A DNA stretch of 64,000 nucleotides from Plantactinospora soyae. Lineage in GTDB: Bacteria; Actinomycetota; Actinomycetes; Mycobacteriales; Micromonosporaceae. Location of the stretch: assembly GCF_014874095.1 (NCBI RefSeq), contig NZ_JADBEB010000001.1, positions 7,006,001 through 7,070,000 on the forward strand, written 5' to 3'. Every line of letters begins with the position of its first letter. Position 1 is the stretch's first letter. The notes beneath the pieces are model-generated. The model made no database searches, had not been told where the DNA came from, and saw only the letters and a program-made list of their open reading frames with translations. Positions 55,100 to 63,378 of the stretch are shown in pieces. The position numbers and the translations under genes are program-made.

Positions 55100-56212
55100 T
55101 CAGCTCAACAGGGCCAGTGCCGCCCGTACCCGACGTCGGTCCAGCGTCCGGTCGAACGTCGTCTCGCCCCGGCAGAAGGACGCGAACATCCGCCAGCCGG
55201 GCGGAGTGGCCAGCATCGTGTGGAAGACGCCCGGATGCCGGGAGAACGCGGTGAGGATCTGGTGGCCGGCGCGCATCGACGGCACGAGTTGCTGGTGCAC
55301 CGAATCGACGTACCCGTCGAGGTCGCCGCTTGCCGCGGCGGTGCCGGCGAGCGTGCCGGAGCGGAGCGCGAAACTGATGCCCTCCCTGGTCCAGGGTTCC
55401 AGCAGGCCGGCGGCGTCCCCTGCGACCAGGATCCGACCCCGGCGCAGCGGAGAGTCGGTGCTGCGGCATCGGGTCAGGTGGCCCGAATCGTGGACCGGCT
55501 CCAGTCCACCGAGCCCCAGCCGGTCGACGAAGTTCCGCAGATAGCGCCGGGTCCGCTCCCCCTCGCCCCGCGCCGCGATCACGCCGACGGTGAGCCGGTC
55601 GCCCTTCGGAAAGACCCAGGCGTACGACCCGGGCAGCGGGCCCCAGTCCAGCAGCAACCTGCCCCGCCACCGTTGTGCGACCTCGGCCGGGGCCGGGATC
55701 TCCAACTCCAGACCGAGGTCGACCTGGCAGTACTCGACCCCTACCTGGCGAGCGGTCACTCCGGCGGAGCCGTCGGCCCCGATAGCCACCCCCGCGAGCA
55801 GTTCGGAGCCGTCGGCCAGCCTGACCCGTACCTGCTCGGGGCTCTGCTCGACACCGCGGACCGCGACCCGTTGCCGGATCTCGGCGCCGGCCTCGACCGC
55901 GGCCGCCCGGAGCCGGTCGTCGAACTCCTCGCGCCGCACCATCGTCAGCAGATGCCCCGGCCCGTGCCGACGGGTGAAAGGTCGCCGGCCGTCCGCGGTG
56001 AACGTCACCCGGTCCACCTGGTCGTCGGCGGGTACGTCGATCCGGGCCGCCGCGGCTGCCAGGGAGGTACCGATCAGGCCGCCGCCGCAGGTCTTGTAGC
56101 GCGGATGCTCGGCCTTCTCCAGTACGACAGTCCGTGCGCCCGCCCGCGCGGCGGCGTACGCGGCGGAAAGCCCGGCCGGCCCGGCGCCGATCACGGCCAC
56201 GTCCCAAGTCAC
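55100..56212 (-). CDS. FAD-dependent geranylgeranyl-reductase-family oxidoreductase
   Basis: 370 residues. FAD-binding GAGPAGLSAAYAAARAG at the N-terminus, a family loop CGGGLIG, and the second flavin motif GRILVAGDAAGLLEPWTREG. The family saturates isoprenoid chains, for example of menaquinone or lipids. GTG 56212 is chosen because it directly precedes the dinucleotide-binding strand; the frame extends upstream without family sequence. A small winged-helix-like gene is divergent. Confidence 0.88.
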   Translation of the reverse strand: MTWDVAVIGAGPAGLSAAYAAARAGARTVVLEKAEHPRYKTCGGGLIGTSLAAAAARIDVPADDQVDRVTFTADGRRPFTRRHGPGHLLTMVRREEFDDRLRAAAVEAGAEIRQRVAVRGVEQSPEQVRVRLADGSELLAGVAIGADGSAGVTARQVGVEYCQVDLGLELEIPAPAEVAQRWRGRLLLDWGPLPGSYAWVFPKGDRLTVGVIAARGEGERTRRYLRNFVDRLGLGGLEPVHDSGHLTRCRSTDSPLRRGRILVAGDAAGLLEPWTREGISFALRSGTLAGTAAASGDLDGYVDSVHQQLVPSMRAGHQILTAFSRHPGVFHTMLATPPGWRMFASFCRGETTFDRTLDRRRVRAALALLS

Positions 56213-56362
56213 GCGTAGCAGCCTAGGGGACGGTCCGGTCGCCTCCGGGGACGGGACACCGCGAACGACCGGTTGGGTTCCGGCAGGCATCATCGCCGGT
56301 TCGTTGGGTAATCGCGGCCTCGCGAACTGCCCGACGCGCTGTGCTCGGGCGAGGAGGTCACG

Positions 56363-56599
56363 ATGCAACAGCTACATCTGAGCGACATCGAGCAGCGGGT
56401 GTACCAGGCGGTCACCACGCTGGAGGCCCGGGGACAGGTGCCGTTCCCGGAGGCCATCGCGGAGGAGGTGGGACTACCCCCCGAGCAGTTGACGACGCCG
56501 CTGCACGTACTCGGGGAGAAGAACCTGCTGCACCGCGAGGACTCTCCGCTGGAGGGTCTGGACTTCGGCCCGAGGTGGTGCTCGCAGCACCTCGGCTGA
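56363..56599 (+). CDS. Small winged-helix-like protein
   Basis: 78 residues. LSDIEQRVYQAVTTLEARGQ and PEAIAEEVGLPPEQLTTPLHVL look like the first helices and recognition helix of a winged-helix fold. GAGGAGG precedes ATG 56363, so it is very probably translated. Function unknown; DNA binding is possible. Confidence 0.75.
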   Translation: MQQLHLSDIEQRVYQAVTTLEARGQVPFPEAIAEEVGLPPEQLTTPLHVLGEKNLLHREDSPLEGLDFGPRWCSQHLG

Positions 56600-56908
56600 G
56601 CCCGGAGGAGGCGCCGGCGCAGCCGTCCGCGTAGGCGGGTGGAAATGCCGACCACGCCCAGCACGCCGAGCGGGTATCGGTGTGATTTGGGGTATTGTGT
56701 CCGCTGTAAACGCTGTTTGCGGCGTCCATCCGCGACGACGCCGACGGGCGAGCACCGGCGGCCGGAGCGTGCCGACGGCACCGCGACCATCGAACGGACC
56801 GTAGAACGGTCGCGTCCGGTGGGTCGGTGGCCGGCCGGGGCATCCCCGGTCGCGGTGTCCGGCAGCGCACGACCCAGACACGGCACAGTCAGCGAGGCCC
56901 GATTGAGC
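56600..56908 (+). other. Region upstream of the DHA2 transporter start
   Basis: About 300 bp. The transporter frame is open across most of it from 56639, but the encoded Arg/Pro-rich sequence does not look like transporter N-terminus. An AT-rich patch (GATTTGGGGTATTGTGTCC, around 56682-56702) could be its promoter. Confidence 0.4.
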
Positions 56909-58426
56909 GTGCCAGACGGCAGTCGACCGGAGCGTGGTGAACGATCCCGCCCGGCCGACCCGACGGCCAACCCGGCCAGGTCCGCGGATCCGAGCAGCCG
57001 GGTCAGCGATCGACGCCGAAAGCAGGCGATGGCGGTCGGCCTGGTCGCCGCGTTCATGACCCTGCTCGACGTGAGCATCGTGAACGTCGCGATCCCGTCG
57101 ATCGACGAGGCCATCCACGCCACACCGAGCGACCTGCAGTGGATCCTGTCCGGGTACGCGTTGACCTTCGGTCTGATCCTGGTACCCGCCGGCCGGTTCG
57201 GCGACATCCGGGGACGGCGCAACGTCTTCATCATCGGCCTCGGACTCTTCACCCTGACCAGTGCGGGCGCGGGCCTGGCCCCGTCACCGACCTGGCTGAT
57301 CGTCGCCCGACTGCTCCAGGGCGCCGCCGCCGGCCTGGTAAATCCGCAGGTGATCGGGCTGATTCAGCAGCTCTACCAGGGCGCCGCCCGAGGGCGCCCG
57401 TTCGGGCTGCTCGGGGCCACCATCGGCATCTCCACCGGGGTCGGTCCACTGCTCGGTGGGGTGCTGATCCAGCTCGGTGGTGAGCACAACGGTTGGCGGT
57501 TGGTCTTCTTCGTCAACGTCCCGGTGGGGATCCTCACGATGATCGCCGCCTGGCGGGTGCTCCCGACCCATCCCCCACGGCGGGCCGAACGGCAGGGTCT
57601 CGACCCGGTCGGCGTACTCCTGCTCGGCGTTGGCGTCGTACTGCTGCTGCTACCGCTGGTGCAGCGGCAACAGTGGCAGGGGTGGCTCAAGTGGTTGCTG
57701 ATCCCCGCCGGTCTGCTGGTGCTGCTCGGCTTCGTCGGCTGGGAACTCCGGTACCGCCGGCACCGCGAGCCGCTGTTCGACCTCGCCCTGTTCCGACTCC
57801 GCTCGTACTCGCTCGGCACCCTGATCGGGCTGCTCTACTTCGCCGGCTTCGTCGCCATCTTCTTCCTCTTCACGATCTACCTGCAGAGCGGCCTGCGCTA
57901 CACCGCGCTGGAGGCCGGAATCGCGATCACTCCGTTCGCGGTCGGCTCGGCGATCACCGCGACGCTCGGCGGCCGGATCGTCAACCGGTTCGGCCGGCCG
58001 CTGGTCGCCATCGGTCTGGCCACCGTCGCATTCGGACTGGCCTGCGTGGTACTCGCCCTGCACTACGTACCCGGGCACGGGGCTCCGTGGGCCACCGCCC
58101 TGCCGCTGCTGGTCGCCGGGCTCGGCAGCGGCCTGGTCATCACCCCCAACCAGAACCTCGCACTCTCCGAGGTGCCGGTCGCCCAGGCCGGCAGCGCCGC
58201 CGGAATGCTCCAGACCGGTCAACGGATCGGCGCGGCCGCCGGGATCGCCGGCGTCGGCGCCATCTTCTTCACCACCCTCGCCTCCACCCACAACGGCTGG
58301 TCGCGGGCCTTCCGGGACTCGCTCCTGGTGACCATCGGATTCGTGCTGGTCGCGCTGGTCGCCGCGATTGTCGACAGTCGGACCGAGCAACGAGGCAGTC
58401 CGGCGGGACCGGGCGGGACCGGTTGA
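56909..58426 (+). CDS. MFS drug/proton antiporter, DHA2 (14-TM) family
   Basis: 505 residues from GTG 56909, chosen because it follows a GAGG and leaves a moderate N-terminal tail before the first helix; starts as early as 56639 are possible. Motifs: LLDVSIVNVAIPSI in TM1, LVPAGRFGDIRGRRNVF (motif A) and GPLLGGVL in TM5 (motif C of antiporters). Probably exports hydrophobic compounds. No regulator is adjacent. Confidence 0.88.
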   Translation: MPDGSRPERGERSRPADPTANPARSADPSSRVSDRRRKQAMAVGLVAAFMTLLDVSIVNVAIPSIDEAIHATPSDLQWILSGYALTFGLILVPAGRFGDIRGRRNVFIIGLGLFTLTSAGAGLAPSPTWLIVARLLQGAAAGLVNPQVIGLIQQLYQGAARGRPFGLLGATIGISTGVGPLLGGVLIQLGGEHNGWRLVFFVNVPVGILTMIAAWRVLPTHPPRRAERQGLDPVGVLLLGVGVVLLLLPLVQRQQWQGWLKWLLIPAGLLVLLGFVGWELRYRRHREPLFDLALFRLRSYSLGTLIGLLYFAGFVAIFFLFTIYLQSGLRYTALEAGIAITPFAVGSAITATLGGRIVNRFGRPLVAIGLATVAFGLACVVLALHYVPGHGAPWATALPLLVAGLGSGLVITPNQNLALSEVPVAQAGSAAGMLQTGQRIGAAAGIAGVGAIFFTTLASTHNGWSRAFRDSLLVTIGFVLVALVAAIVDSRTEQRGSPAGPGGTG

Positions 58427-58430
58427 CCCG

Positions 58431-59027
58431 TCAGGCCGCCTCGCCCGGCCCGAGCCAGCGGTAGTCGTGGCCGCACCGCTCGGCGAGCCACCCGTGCACG
58501 CTGCGCAGTCCGCGCTCGTTGAGTTGGGCGTCGTGGATGCCGTACGCACGCTCAGGTGCGACGGCGCGGACGAAGTCGATCGCCTCGTCGGTCTTCAGCC
58601 ACGACCCCTGCACCGGTACGAGCAGCGTCTCGACCGGCACCTCCGGCCGGTGCAACGAGTCGCCGGGATGGTAGACCCGCTCCTCGACCAGATACCCGAG
58701 GTTGGCGCAGTCCGGCTGCCCTCCGTAGATCACGGCGTGCCGCCCGCCGAGCGCGCGTACCCGGAAACCGGCGGCGGCGAATTCCTGGCCCGGCGTGACC
58801 GGTACGTGGGCGAGATCCGGGAGGTCCGCTCCGGCGGGGGCGTAGACCGGGACATTCAAGCCGGCCAGCCGCAGTACGTCGATGTGGTCGATGTGCTCGT
58901 GCGTGACCAGTACGGCGTCGGCTCCGCGCAAGGCGCTCGGCTCGCTCCAGACTCCGGGGTCGATCACCAGGACGGCCCCGTCCTGTTCCAGCCGGACGCA
59001 GGCGTGCGTGTACTTGAGAAGACGCAT
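58431..59027 (-). CDS. MBL-fold hydrolase (beta-lactamase_2 group)
   Basis: 198 residues. Metal motif LVTHEHIDHIDVL (HxHxDH), Asp in YHPGDSLHRP and His in GIHDAQL. N-terminal MRLLKYTHACVRLEQDG is typical of this actinobacterial group. The substrate is unknown. Convergent with the DHA2 gene, only four bases apart. Confidence 0.87.
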   Translation of the reverse strand: MRLLKYTHACVRLEQDGAVLVIDPGVWSEPSALRGADAVLVTHEHIDHIDVLRLAGLNVPVYAPAGADLPDLAHVPVTPGQEFAAAGFRVRALGGRHAVIYGGQPDCANLGYLVEERVYHPGDSLHRPEVPVETLLVPVQGSWLKTDEAIDFVRAVAPERAYGIHDAQLNERGLRSVHGWLAERCGHDYRWLGPGEAA

Positions 59028-59164
59028 CCGGCGAAGTTACCCGGCCCGACCCGACCGGGCCGACGTGTGGCACAGATCACACAGAAGCTTGGGCTGCCGG
59101 GGTTCGACTTCTGTCCCAGCGTGTAAGCCAGTGCCGACCTGCCGCACGCTCACCGGGAGGACGC

Positions 59165-59353
59165 ATGTCCCGCCAACAGTTCGGCTTTGTCATCGGGTTC
59201 CTCATCGCGGCGGTCTGGGCCATCGCCGGCTTCGGCGCGGCTGCGGGCACCGTGCTCGCCGGCCTGGTCGGGTGGCTCGCCGTACGGGTGATCGACGGCG
59301 ACATCACCGTTGCCGGCCTGGCCGATCGAGCCACCGCGTCCCGACGGCGGTGA
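59165..59353 (+). CDS. Small membrane protein (DUF2273-like), first gene of the Asp23 operon
   Basis: 62 residues with two hydrophobic helices (FVIGFLIAAVWAIAGFG and GTVLAGLVGWLAVRVI). DUF2273 proteins accompany Asp23/AmaP genes in many Gram-positive bacteria. GGGAGG lies upstream of the ATG. Probably part of the same envelope-stress unit as the four genes that follow. Confidence 0.7.
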   Translation: MSRQQFGFVIGFLIAAVWAIAGFGAAAGTVLAGLVGWLAVRVIDGDITVAGLADRATASRRR

Positions 59354-59411
59354 GCGCTGTCGAACGCCGCGTCGGACCGACCGAGGAGGCAGCAGCAGAT
59401 GGGGGCAGGAA

Positions 59412-59906
59412 ATGGCTGATACCAGCACCGCCACCAGAGACGACAACCGCGAGAAGACGAGGTCGCCGAGCCGGATGGCCCGGTCCGACGGCGGAGAGCC
59501 TGCCCGGGCCCAGCTGAGCACGGATGCCGGAAAGACGAGAATCGCCGAGGGCGTGGTCGCCAAGATCGCCGGATTCGCCGCACGGGAGATTCCGGGCGTC
59601 CACTCGATGGGTGCCGGACTCGCCCGGCGGGTCGGCCAGCTACGTGGCCTCGTCCCCGGGGCCTCCGAGACCATCGGCCAGGGCGTCTCGGTCGAGGTCG
59701 GCGAGCGCGAGACCGCCATCGACCTGGACATCGTCACCTGGTACGGCCAGAGCATCGTCGACATCTCCGACGCGGTACGCCGCAACGTCGTCGACCGGGT
59801 CCAGGCGATGACCGGACTGAAGGTCATCGAGGTGAACATCAACGTCGACGATGTCTTCGTCGAAGGCGACCAGGACAACGACAACCGTCAGCAGCAGGCG
59901 CGATGA
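59412..59906 (+). CDS. Asp23/Gls24-family envelope stress protein
   Basis: 164 residues. After a charged N-terminal tail of 35 residues comes the family core TRIAEGVVAKIAGFAAREIPGVHSM, with DLDIVTWYGQSIVDISDAVRRNV and the C-terminal VIEVNINVDDVFVE. Asp23 proteins form membrane-associated networks linked to cell-wall stress. Its stop overlaps the next start by four bases. Confidence 0.9.
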   Translation: MADTSTATRDDNREKTRSPSRMARSDGGEPARAQLSTDAGKTRIAEGVVAKIAGFAAREIPGVHSMGAGLARRVGQLRGLVPGASETIGQGVSVEVGERETAIDLDIVTWYGQSIVDISDAVRRNVVDRVQAMTGLKVIEVNINVDDVFVEGDQDNDNRQQQAR

Positions 59907-60382
59907 GCGGGCGGGCGGGGCCGGGCACGACGGCGAGGGGCGACCGCGCGGAAACGACCGGCCCGGGCGCGACGGCGACGACCAGCGACGCGACGCGGAG
60001 CAGCGGCCCAACGGCGGCCACGGCCACGGCATCGCCGACGTCCGGGAATGCGACCGAGCAGGCGCAGCGGGCCGATCCGGCGACGGTGGCGGCGGAGATT
60101 CGCACGGCGGTACTCGCGGTTCCCGGCGTGACCCGGCTGACCCCGGGCACCGGCGTCGAGGTGGCCACCCACTTCCCCGGCGGCAAGATCACCGGCATCC
60201 GGCTCGGTGAGCCGATCGAGGTGCACGTCGAGATCGGCCCCGTGCCGATCGCGCCGGTGGCGGAGCAGATCCGGGACGCGGTCCGGGACGTACTGGGCAG
60301 GTTCGGTCGACGTTCGCCGGTGGAGGTGGTCGTCGACGACATCGACCTGCCGGTGCCGGCCACCGCCACGGTGGGGAACTGA
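59903..60382 (+). CDS. Second Asp23/Gls24-like protein
   Basis: 159 residues. A 55-residue Ala/Thr/Ser/Gly-rich N-terminus precedes a compact Asp23-like core: ADPATVAAEIRTAVLAVPGVTRL, GEPIEVHVEIGPVPIAPVAEQIRDAV and VEVVVDDIDLP. It starts inside the stop of the first Asp23 gene (ATGA), so the two products are likely made in similar amounts and may interact. Confidence 0.78.
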   Translation: MSGRAGPGTTARGDRAETTGPGATATTSDATRSSGPTAATATASPTSGNATEQAQRADPATVAAEIRTAVLAVPGVTRLTPGTGVEVATHFPGGKITGIRLGEPIEVHVEIGPVPIAPVAEQIRDAVRDVLGRFGRRSPVEVVVDDIDLPVPATATVGN

Positions 60383-60383
60383 C

Positions 60384-60929
60384 GTGCGTCTGGTCAACCG
60401 GCTGGCCACCCTGCTGCTGGCACTGGCGCTGCTCGGAGGCGGCCTACTGCTGATCGCCGAGGTGGTCACGGTCGCGTTGAACCGGCCGTCGCTGGTCGTG
60501 GACCGCACCGGCTGGTACCAGACGCTCACCAGCGTACGGCTGGAGAACGCCTGGGTCCGGACCGTCATCATCGGGCTGGGGGTACTCGGACTGCTGATCC
60601 TTTCCGGACAGCTGCTGCGTTGGAAGCCTGACCGGTTGCCGAGCCGGCTGGCCGACGGCTGGCATCTCCAGCGCCGCTCGGTCGAACGACACCTGGCGAT
60701 GGCGGCGGACGGGGTGCCCGGGGTGGCGTCGACGAACGCCCGGGTCCGACGGGATGGGATCGGCTGGCGGACCCGGATCCGGGCGGTCGGAGCGGACTCG
60801 TCCCGCTCCGAGGTGGAGAAGGCGATCCGGCGCGAGTTGGCGCGGCTCGGGGCCTCGGCGGACGACCATGTCGGGGTGGAGATGGTCCGGCCGGGTACCC
60901 GGCCCGCCGATCCGGGGGTCCGGGCATGA
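60384..60929 (+). CDS. AmaP-like membrane anchor, first copy
   Basis: 181 residues from GTG 60384, one base after the previous stop. Two hydrophobic helices (TLLLALALLGGGLLLIAEVV and VIIGLGVLGLLILSGQLL) separated by a loop, then a cytoplasmic domain with VARNAR-type charged segments. Layout matches AmaP, which anchors Asp23 at the membrane. Family assignment rests on topology and context. Confidence 0.68.
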   Translation: MRLVNRLATLLLALALLGGGLLLIAEVVTVALNRPSLVVDRTGWYQTLTSVRLENAWVRTVIIGLGVLGLLILSGQLLRWKPDRLPSRLADGWHLQRRSVERHLAMAADGVPGVASTNARVRRDGIGWRTRIRAVGADSSRSEVEKAIRRELARLGASADDHVGVEMVRPGTRPADPGVRA

Positions 60930-60995
60930 GTCGGCCCGGAGTAGGAAATCGGAACGGCCGCGTGTGCGGGCGATGCGACGACGCGGGGTGACGGC

Positions 60996-61598
60996 ATGAC
61001 GAACGGTGCGCTGCGGGTGCTCTGGACGGTGATCGGCATCGTGCTGACCGCCATCGGCGTGGTCGGGTTGATCGCCAGCCTGGGGCACCTCGCCGGCGTC
61101 GACGAGAAGACGCCACTGCTCTGGTCGGGTCTGCTCGACCTGTGGCGGAGCCTCAACCCGTGGGGACTGGTCATCCTCGGCGTACTCGGCCTGGTCTTCG
61201 CCTGGCTCGGCTTCGACATGCTCGGACGGCAGTTCCGGACCCGCCGCTACCCCGCGATGGGCGACCTCGATCTGCGGGCCGTCCGAGAGAGTCCCCCGGA
61301 CGGGCAGCCGATGCTGCCCGGGGCGACCCGGATCCGTGGGGCCCGCCTGGTCCGTGGCCTGGAACGTGATCTCACCCGGGATCCACTGGTCCGCAAGGCC
61401 TCGGTCAGGCTGGCCGGTACGGTGCCCCGACCGGAACTCTGGATCGAGTTGCAACTCAGTTCCCGGGCCGGGATGGCCGTGGTCCGGGAGCACGTCTCGG
61501 CGGCGGTCGACCGGTTCCGGGACACCTCCGGTCTGGCGCCGAGCCGGCTCGAGGTGACCGCCAGGATCGACACCGCCAACCCGGTCCGGGTGCACTGA
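60996..61598 (+). CDS. amaP: AmaP-like membrane anchor, second copy
   Basis: 200 residues. Two N-terminal helices (LWTVIGIVLTAIGVVGLIAS and GLVILGVLGLVFAWLGFDML) and a soluble C-terminal domain with Asp23-interaction-like beta segments (KASVRLAGTVPRPELWIELQ). It follows the first AmaP-like gene after 66 bp. The conserved layout small membrane protein, Asp23, Asp23, AmaP, AmaP makes an envelope-stress role likely. Confidence 0.72.
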   Translation: MTNGALRVLWTVIGIVLTAIGVVGLIASLGHLAGVDEKTPLLWSGLLDLWRSLNPWGLVILGVLGLVFAWLGFDMLGRQFRTRRYPAMGDLDLRAVRESPPDGQPMLPGATRIRGARLVRGLERDLTRDPLVRKASVRLAGTVPRPELWIELQLSSRAGMAVVREHVSAAVDRFRDTSGLAPSRLEVTARIDTANPVRVH

Positions 61599-61696
61599 CC
61601 CGTACCTCGCCCCGGTCGGGCCGGATCAGGCCGACCATCAGGTGCAGCAGCGATCCTTTCCCGGCGGCGGGACCAAGCTCCCCGCTGCGCCCTCGG

Positions 61697-62173
61697 TCAC
61701 CACACCGGACGCAGTGGCGGCGGCGAGTCGCCGGCCAGGTGCCGGACCAGCCGGGTCAGCTCGGCACGCAGCGTGGCCAGGTCTTCGGCACCGATCCCGG
61801 CAGCGAGCTCGGCCTCCAGGGCGTGCAGTACCCGACCCGCCACCGCCAGGTGCTCGGTCGCCCGTTCGGTCAGTACGACCAGCCGCCGCCGCCCGCCCTC
61901 CGGATGCGCCTGCCGTCGTACGTAGCCGCGCCGCTCCAGGTCGTCGACGAGTTGACCGGCGGCCTGCTTGGTCACCCCGAGCCGGTCGGCCAACTCGCTG
62001 CTGGTGACACCGGGACCGCGCAGCACCTGGAAGGCCAGGCCGTGCACCGGGCGCAGGTCCGGATAGCCGGCCTCGGCGACCCGCCGGACGAACTCCGCGA
62101 GCACCAGTTGGAATCCCAGGCCGAGCAGGAAGGTGAGTTCGGTACCGGCGAGGGGGTCATGGTCTGTGGTCAC
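61697..62173 (-). CDS. MarR-family transcriptional regulator
   Basis: 158 residues from GTG 62173 (a GTG five codons earlier is possible). The winged helix reads VTSSELADRLGVTKQAAGQLVDDLERRGYVRR, then a wing with HPEGGRRRLVVLTERA. It is divergent from a cupin gene with a near-perfect 18-bp inverted repeat between them, so it probably represses both. Confidence 0.9.
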   Translation of the reverse strand: MTTDHDPLAGTELTFLLGLGFQLVLAEFVRRVAEAGYPDLRPVHGLAFQVLRGPGVTSSELADRLGVTKQAAGQLVDDLERRGYVRRQAHPEGGRRRLVVLTERATEHLAVAGRVLHALEAELAAGIGAEDLATLRAELTRLVRHLAGDSPPPLRPVW

Positions 62174-62192
62174 GGCCCATCTTGACACGGCC

Positions 62193-62238
62193 GAGTCAAG
62201 TCGCTTTACTCATCTCAGCAAGTAAAGCAACTTGACTC
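62193..62238. promoter_or_regulatory. Large MarR-type operator between marR and cupin genes
   Basis: GAGTCAAGTCGCTTTACT and AGTAAAGCAACTTGACTC form 18-bp arms with one mismatch around a 10-bp spacer. A second overlapping dyad, CTTGAC-N8-GTCAAG, lies on the marR side. Symmetry strongly suggests two or more repressor dimers. Confidence 0.78.
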
Positions 62239-62248
62239 AGGAGGCGTC

Positions 62249-62623
62249 ATGATCGTGGTAACCGAGAGCGAGAACCGGACGATCCGGACGGCGTCCGGCA
62301 TCGCGGCCGGGCTTGCCGCGCCCAGCCAGGGCAGCGGGGAGCTGGCCACCTGGCGGGTCCGGATGACCCCGGACGCGGCCGGGCCGGTGCACGAGATCGA
62401 CCGGGAACAGGTGTGGATGCCGCTGTCCGGGACGTTCTCGGTCACCGTCGCCGACGACACTCAGGTGATCGGGGCGGGTCAGGCCGTGATCCTGCCGGCC
62501 GGAGCGGTCCGGCAGATCCGCGCCGGAGCCGAACCGGCCGAGGCCCTGGTCTGCATGGCGATCGGCGGCACGGCCACGGTGCCGGGCAACCCGGAGCGCC
62601 GGGAGCTGCCCTGGGCGCGCTGA
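62249..62623 (+). CDS. Cupin-domain protein
   Basis: 124 residues of single-cupin fold. The usual metal His pair is seen as PVHEIDREQVWM (HxxxxE-like) and the second motif as ILPAGAVRQIRAG, where the expected His is Arg or absent, so metal binding may be weakened. GGAGG lies upstream of ATG. Probably small-molecule binding or isomerase-like; induced when the MarR repressor leaves. Confidence 0.82.
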   Translation: MIVVTESENRTIRTASGIAAGLAAPSQGSGELATWRVRMTPDAAGPVHEIDREQVWMPLSGTFSVTVADDTQVIGAGQAVILPAGAVRQIRAGAEPAEALVCMAIGGTATVPGNPERRELPWAR

Positions 62624-62700
62624 CTGTCGCGATGACGACGTCGGCCCGGGTCACCGGCGGGCCGCTGGAGAAGACTGCGAGACGGCCGGCCGGGGCCGGG

Positions 62701-63378
62701 TCAGATCCAGCCGTACCGGCGGGCGATGCTGACCGCCTCGTGCCGGTTGGCGGCCCCGACCTTGCCGGCGGCCGAGGAAAGGTAGTTGCGGACCGTCCCC
62801 GGGGAGAGGGAGACCCGTTGGGCGATCTCCTCGACCGGGGCGCCGTCCGCCGCCAACTCCAGCACGTCGGCCTCGCGGGGAGTGAACGGGCTGTCCCCGG
62901 CACTGATCGCCTCGGCGGCGAGGTGCGGATCGACGTACCGGCCGCCACGGTGGACCGTACGGACCACCTCGGCGAGCACCTCGGCGGTGACCGTCTTGGG
63001 CAGGAAGCCCCGTACGCCGGCCGAGAGTGCCCGCTTGAGGTGTCCCGGACGGCCGTGGCTGGTGACGATCATCGTCCGGCAGTACGGCAGCTCGGCGTGG
63101 ATCGCCTCGGCGACCGCGATGCCGTCCAGCTCCGGCATCTGCAGGTCGAGCATCGCGACGTCGGGTCGCAGCGTCCGGGCCAGCGCCAACGCCTGGCCAC
63201 CGGTCGCGGCCTGCCCGATCACCGCCAGGTCGTCGTGCAGGCCGAGCAGGGCGGTCAGGGCGCCCCGGATCAGGTGCTCGTCCTCGGCGAGCAGAATCCG
63301 GATCGGCCCGGCGGTCTTCCCCGGGTCACCCGCACCCGACACGTCGTCCGGACGCGGCAGCCCGCCGGCCCGGGTCAC
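62701..63378 (-). CDS. NarL/DesR-type response regulator
   Basis: 225 residues. Receiver domain with LLAEDEHLIRGALT, phospho-acceptor Asp in MLDLQMPELDG and Lys in FLPKTVTAEVL; C-terminal LuxR helix-turn-helix (FTPREADVLELAADGAPVEEIAQRVSLSPGTVRNYL). DesR-type regulators pair with DesK-like kinases, and this one starts inside the kinase stop (GTGA). Confidence 0.93.
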   Translation of the reverse strand: MTRAGGLPRPDDVSGAGDPGKTAGPIRILLAEDEHLIRGALTALLGLHDDLAVIGQAATGGQALALARTLRPDVAMLDLQMPELDGIAVAEAIHAELPYCRTMIVTSHGRPGHLKRALSAGVRGFLPKTVTAEVLAEVVRTVHRGGRYVDPHLAAEAISAGDSPFTPREADVLELAADGAPVEEIAQRVSLSPGTVRNYLSSAAGKVGAANRHEAVSIARRYGWI

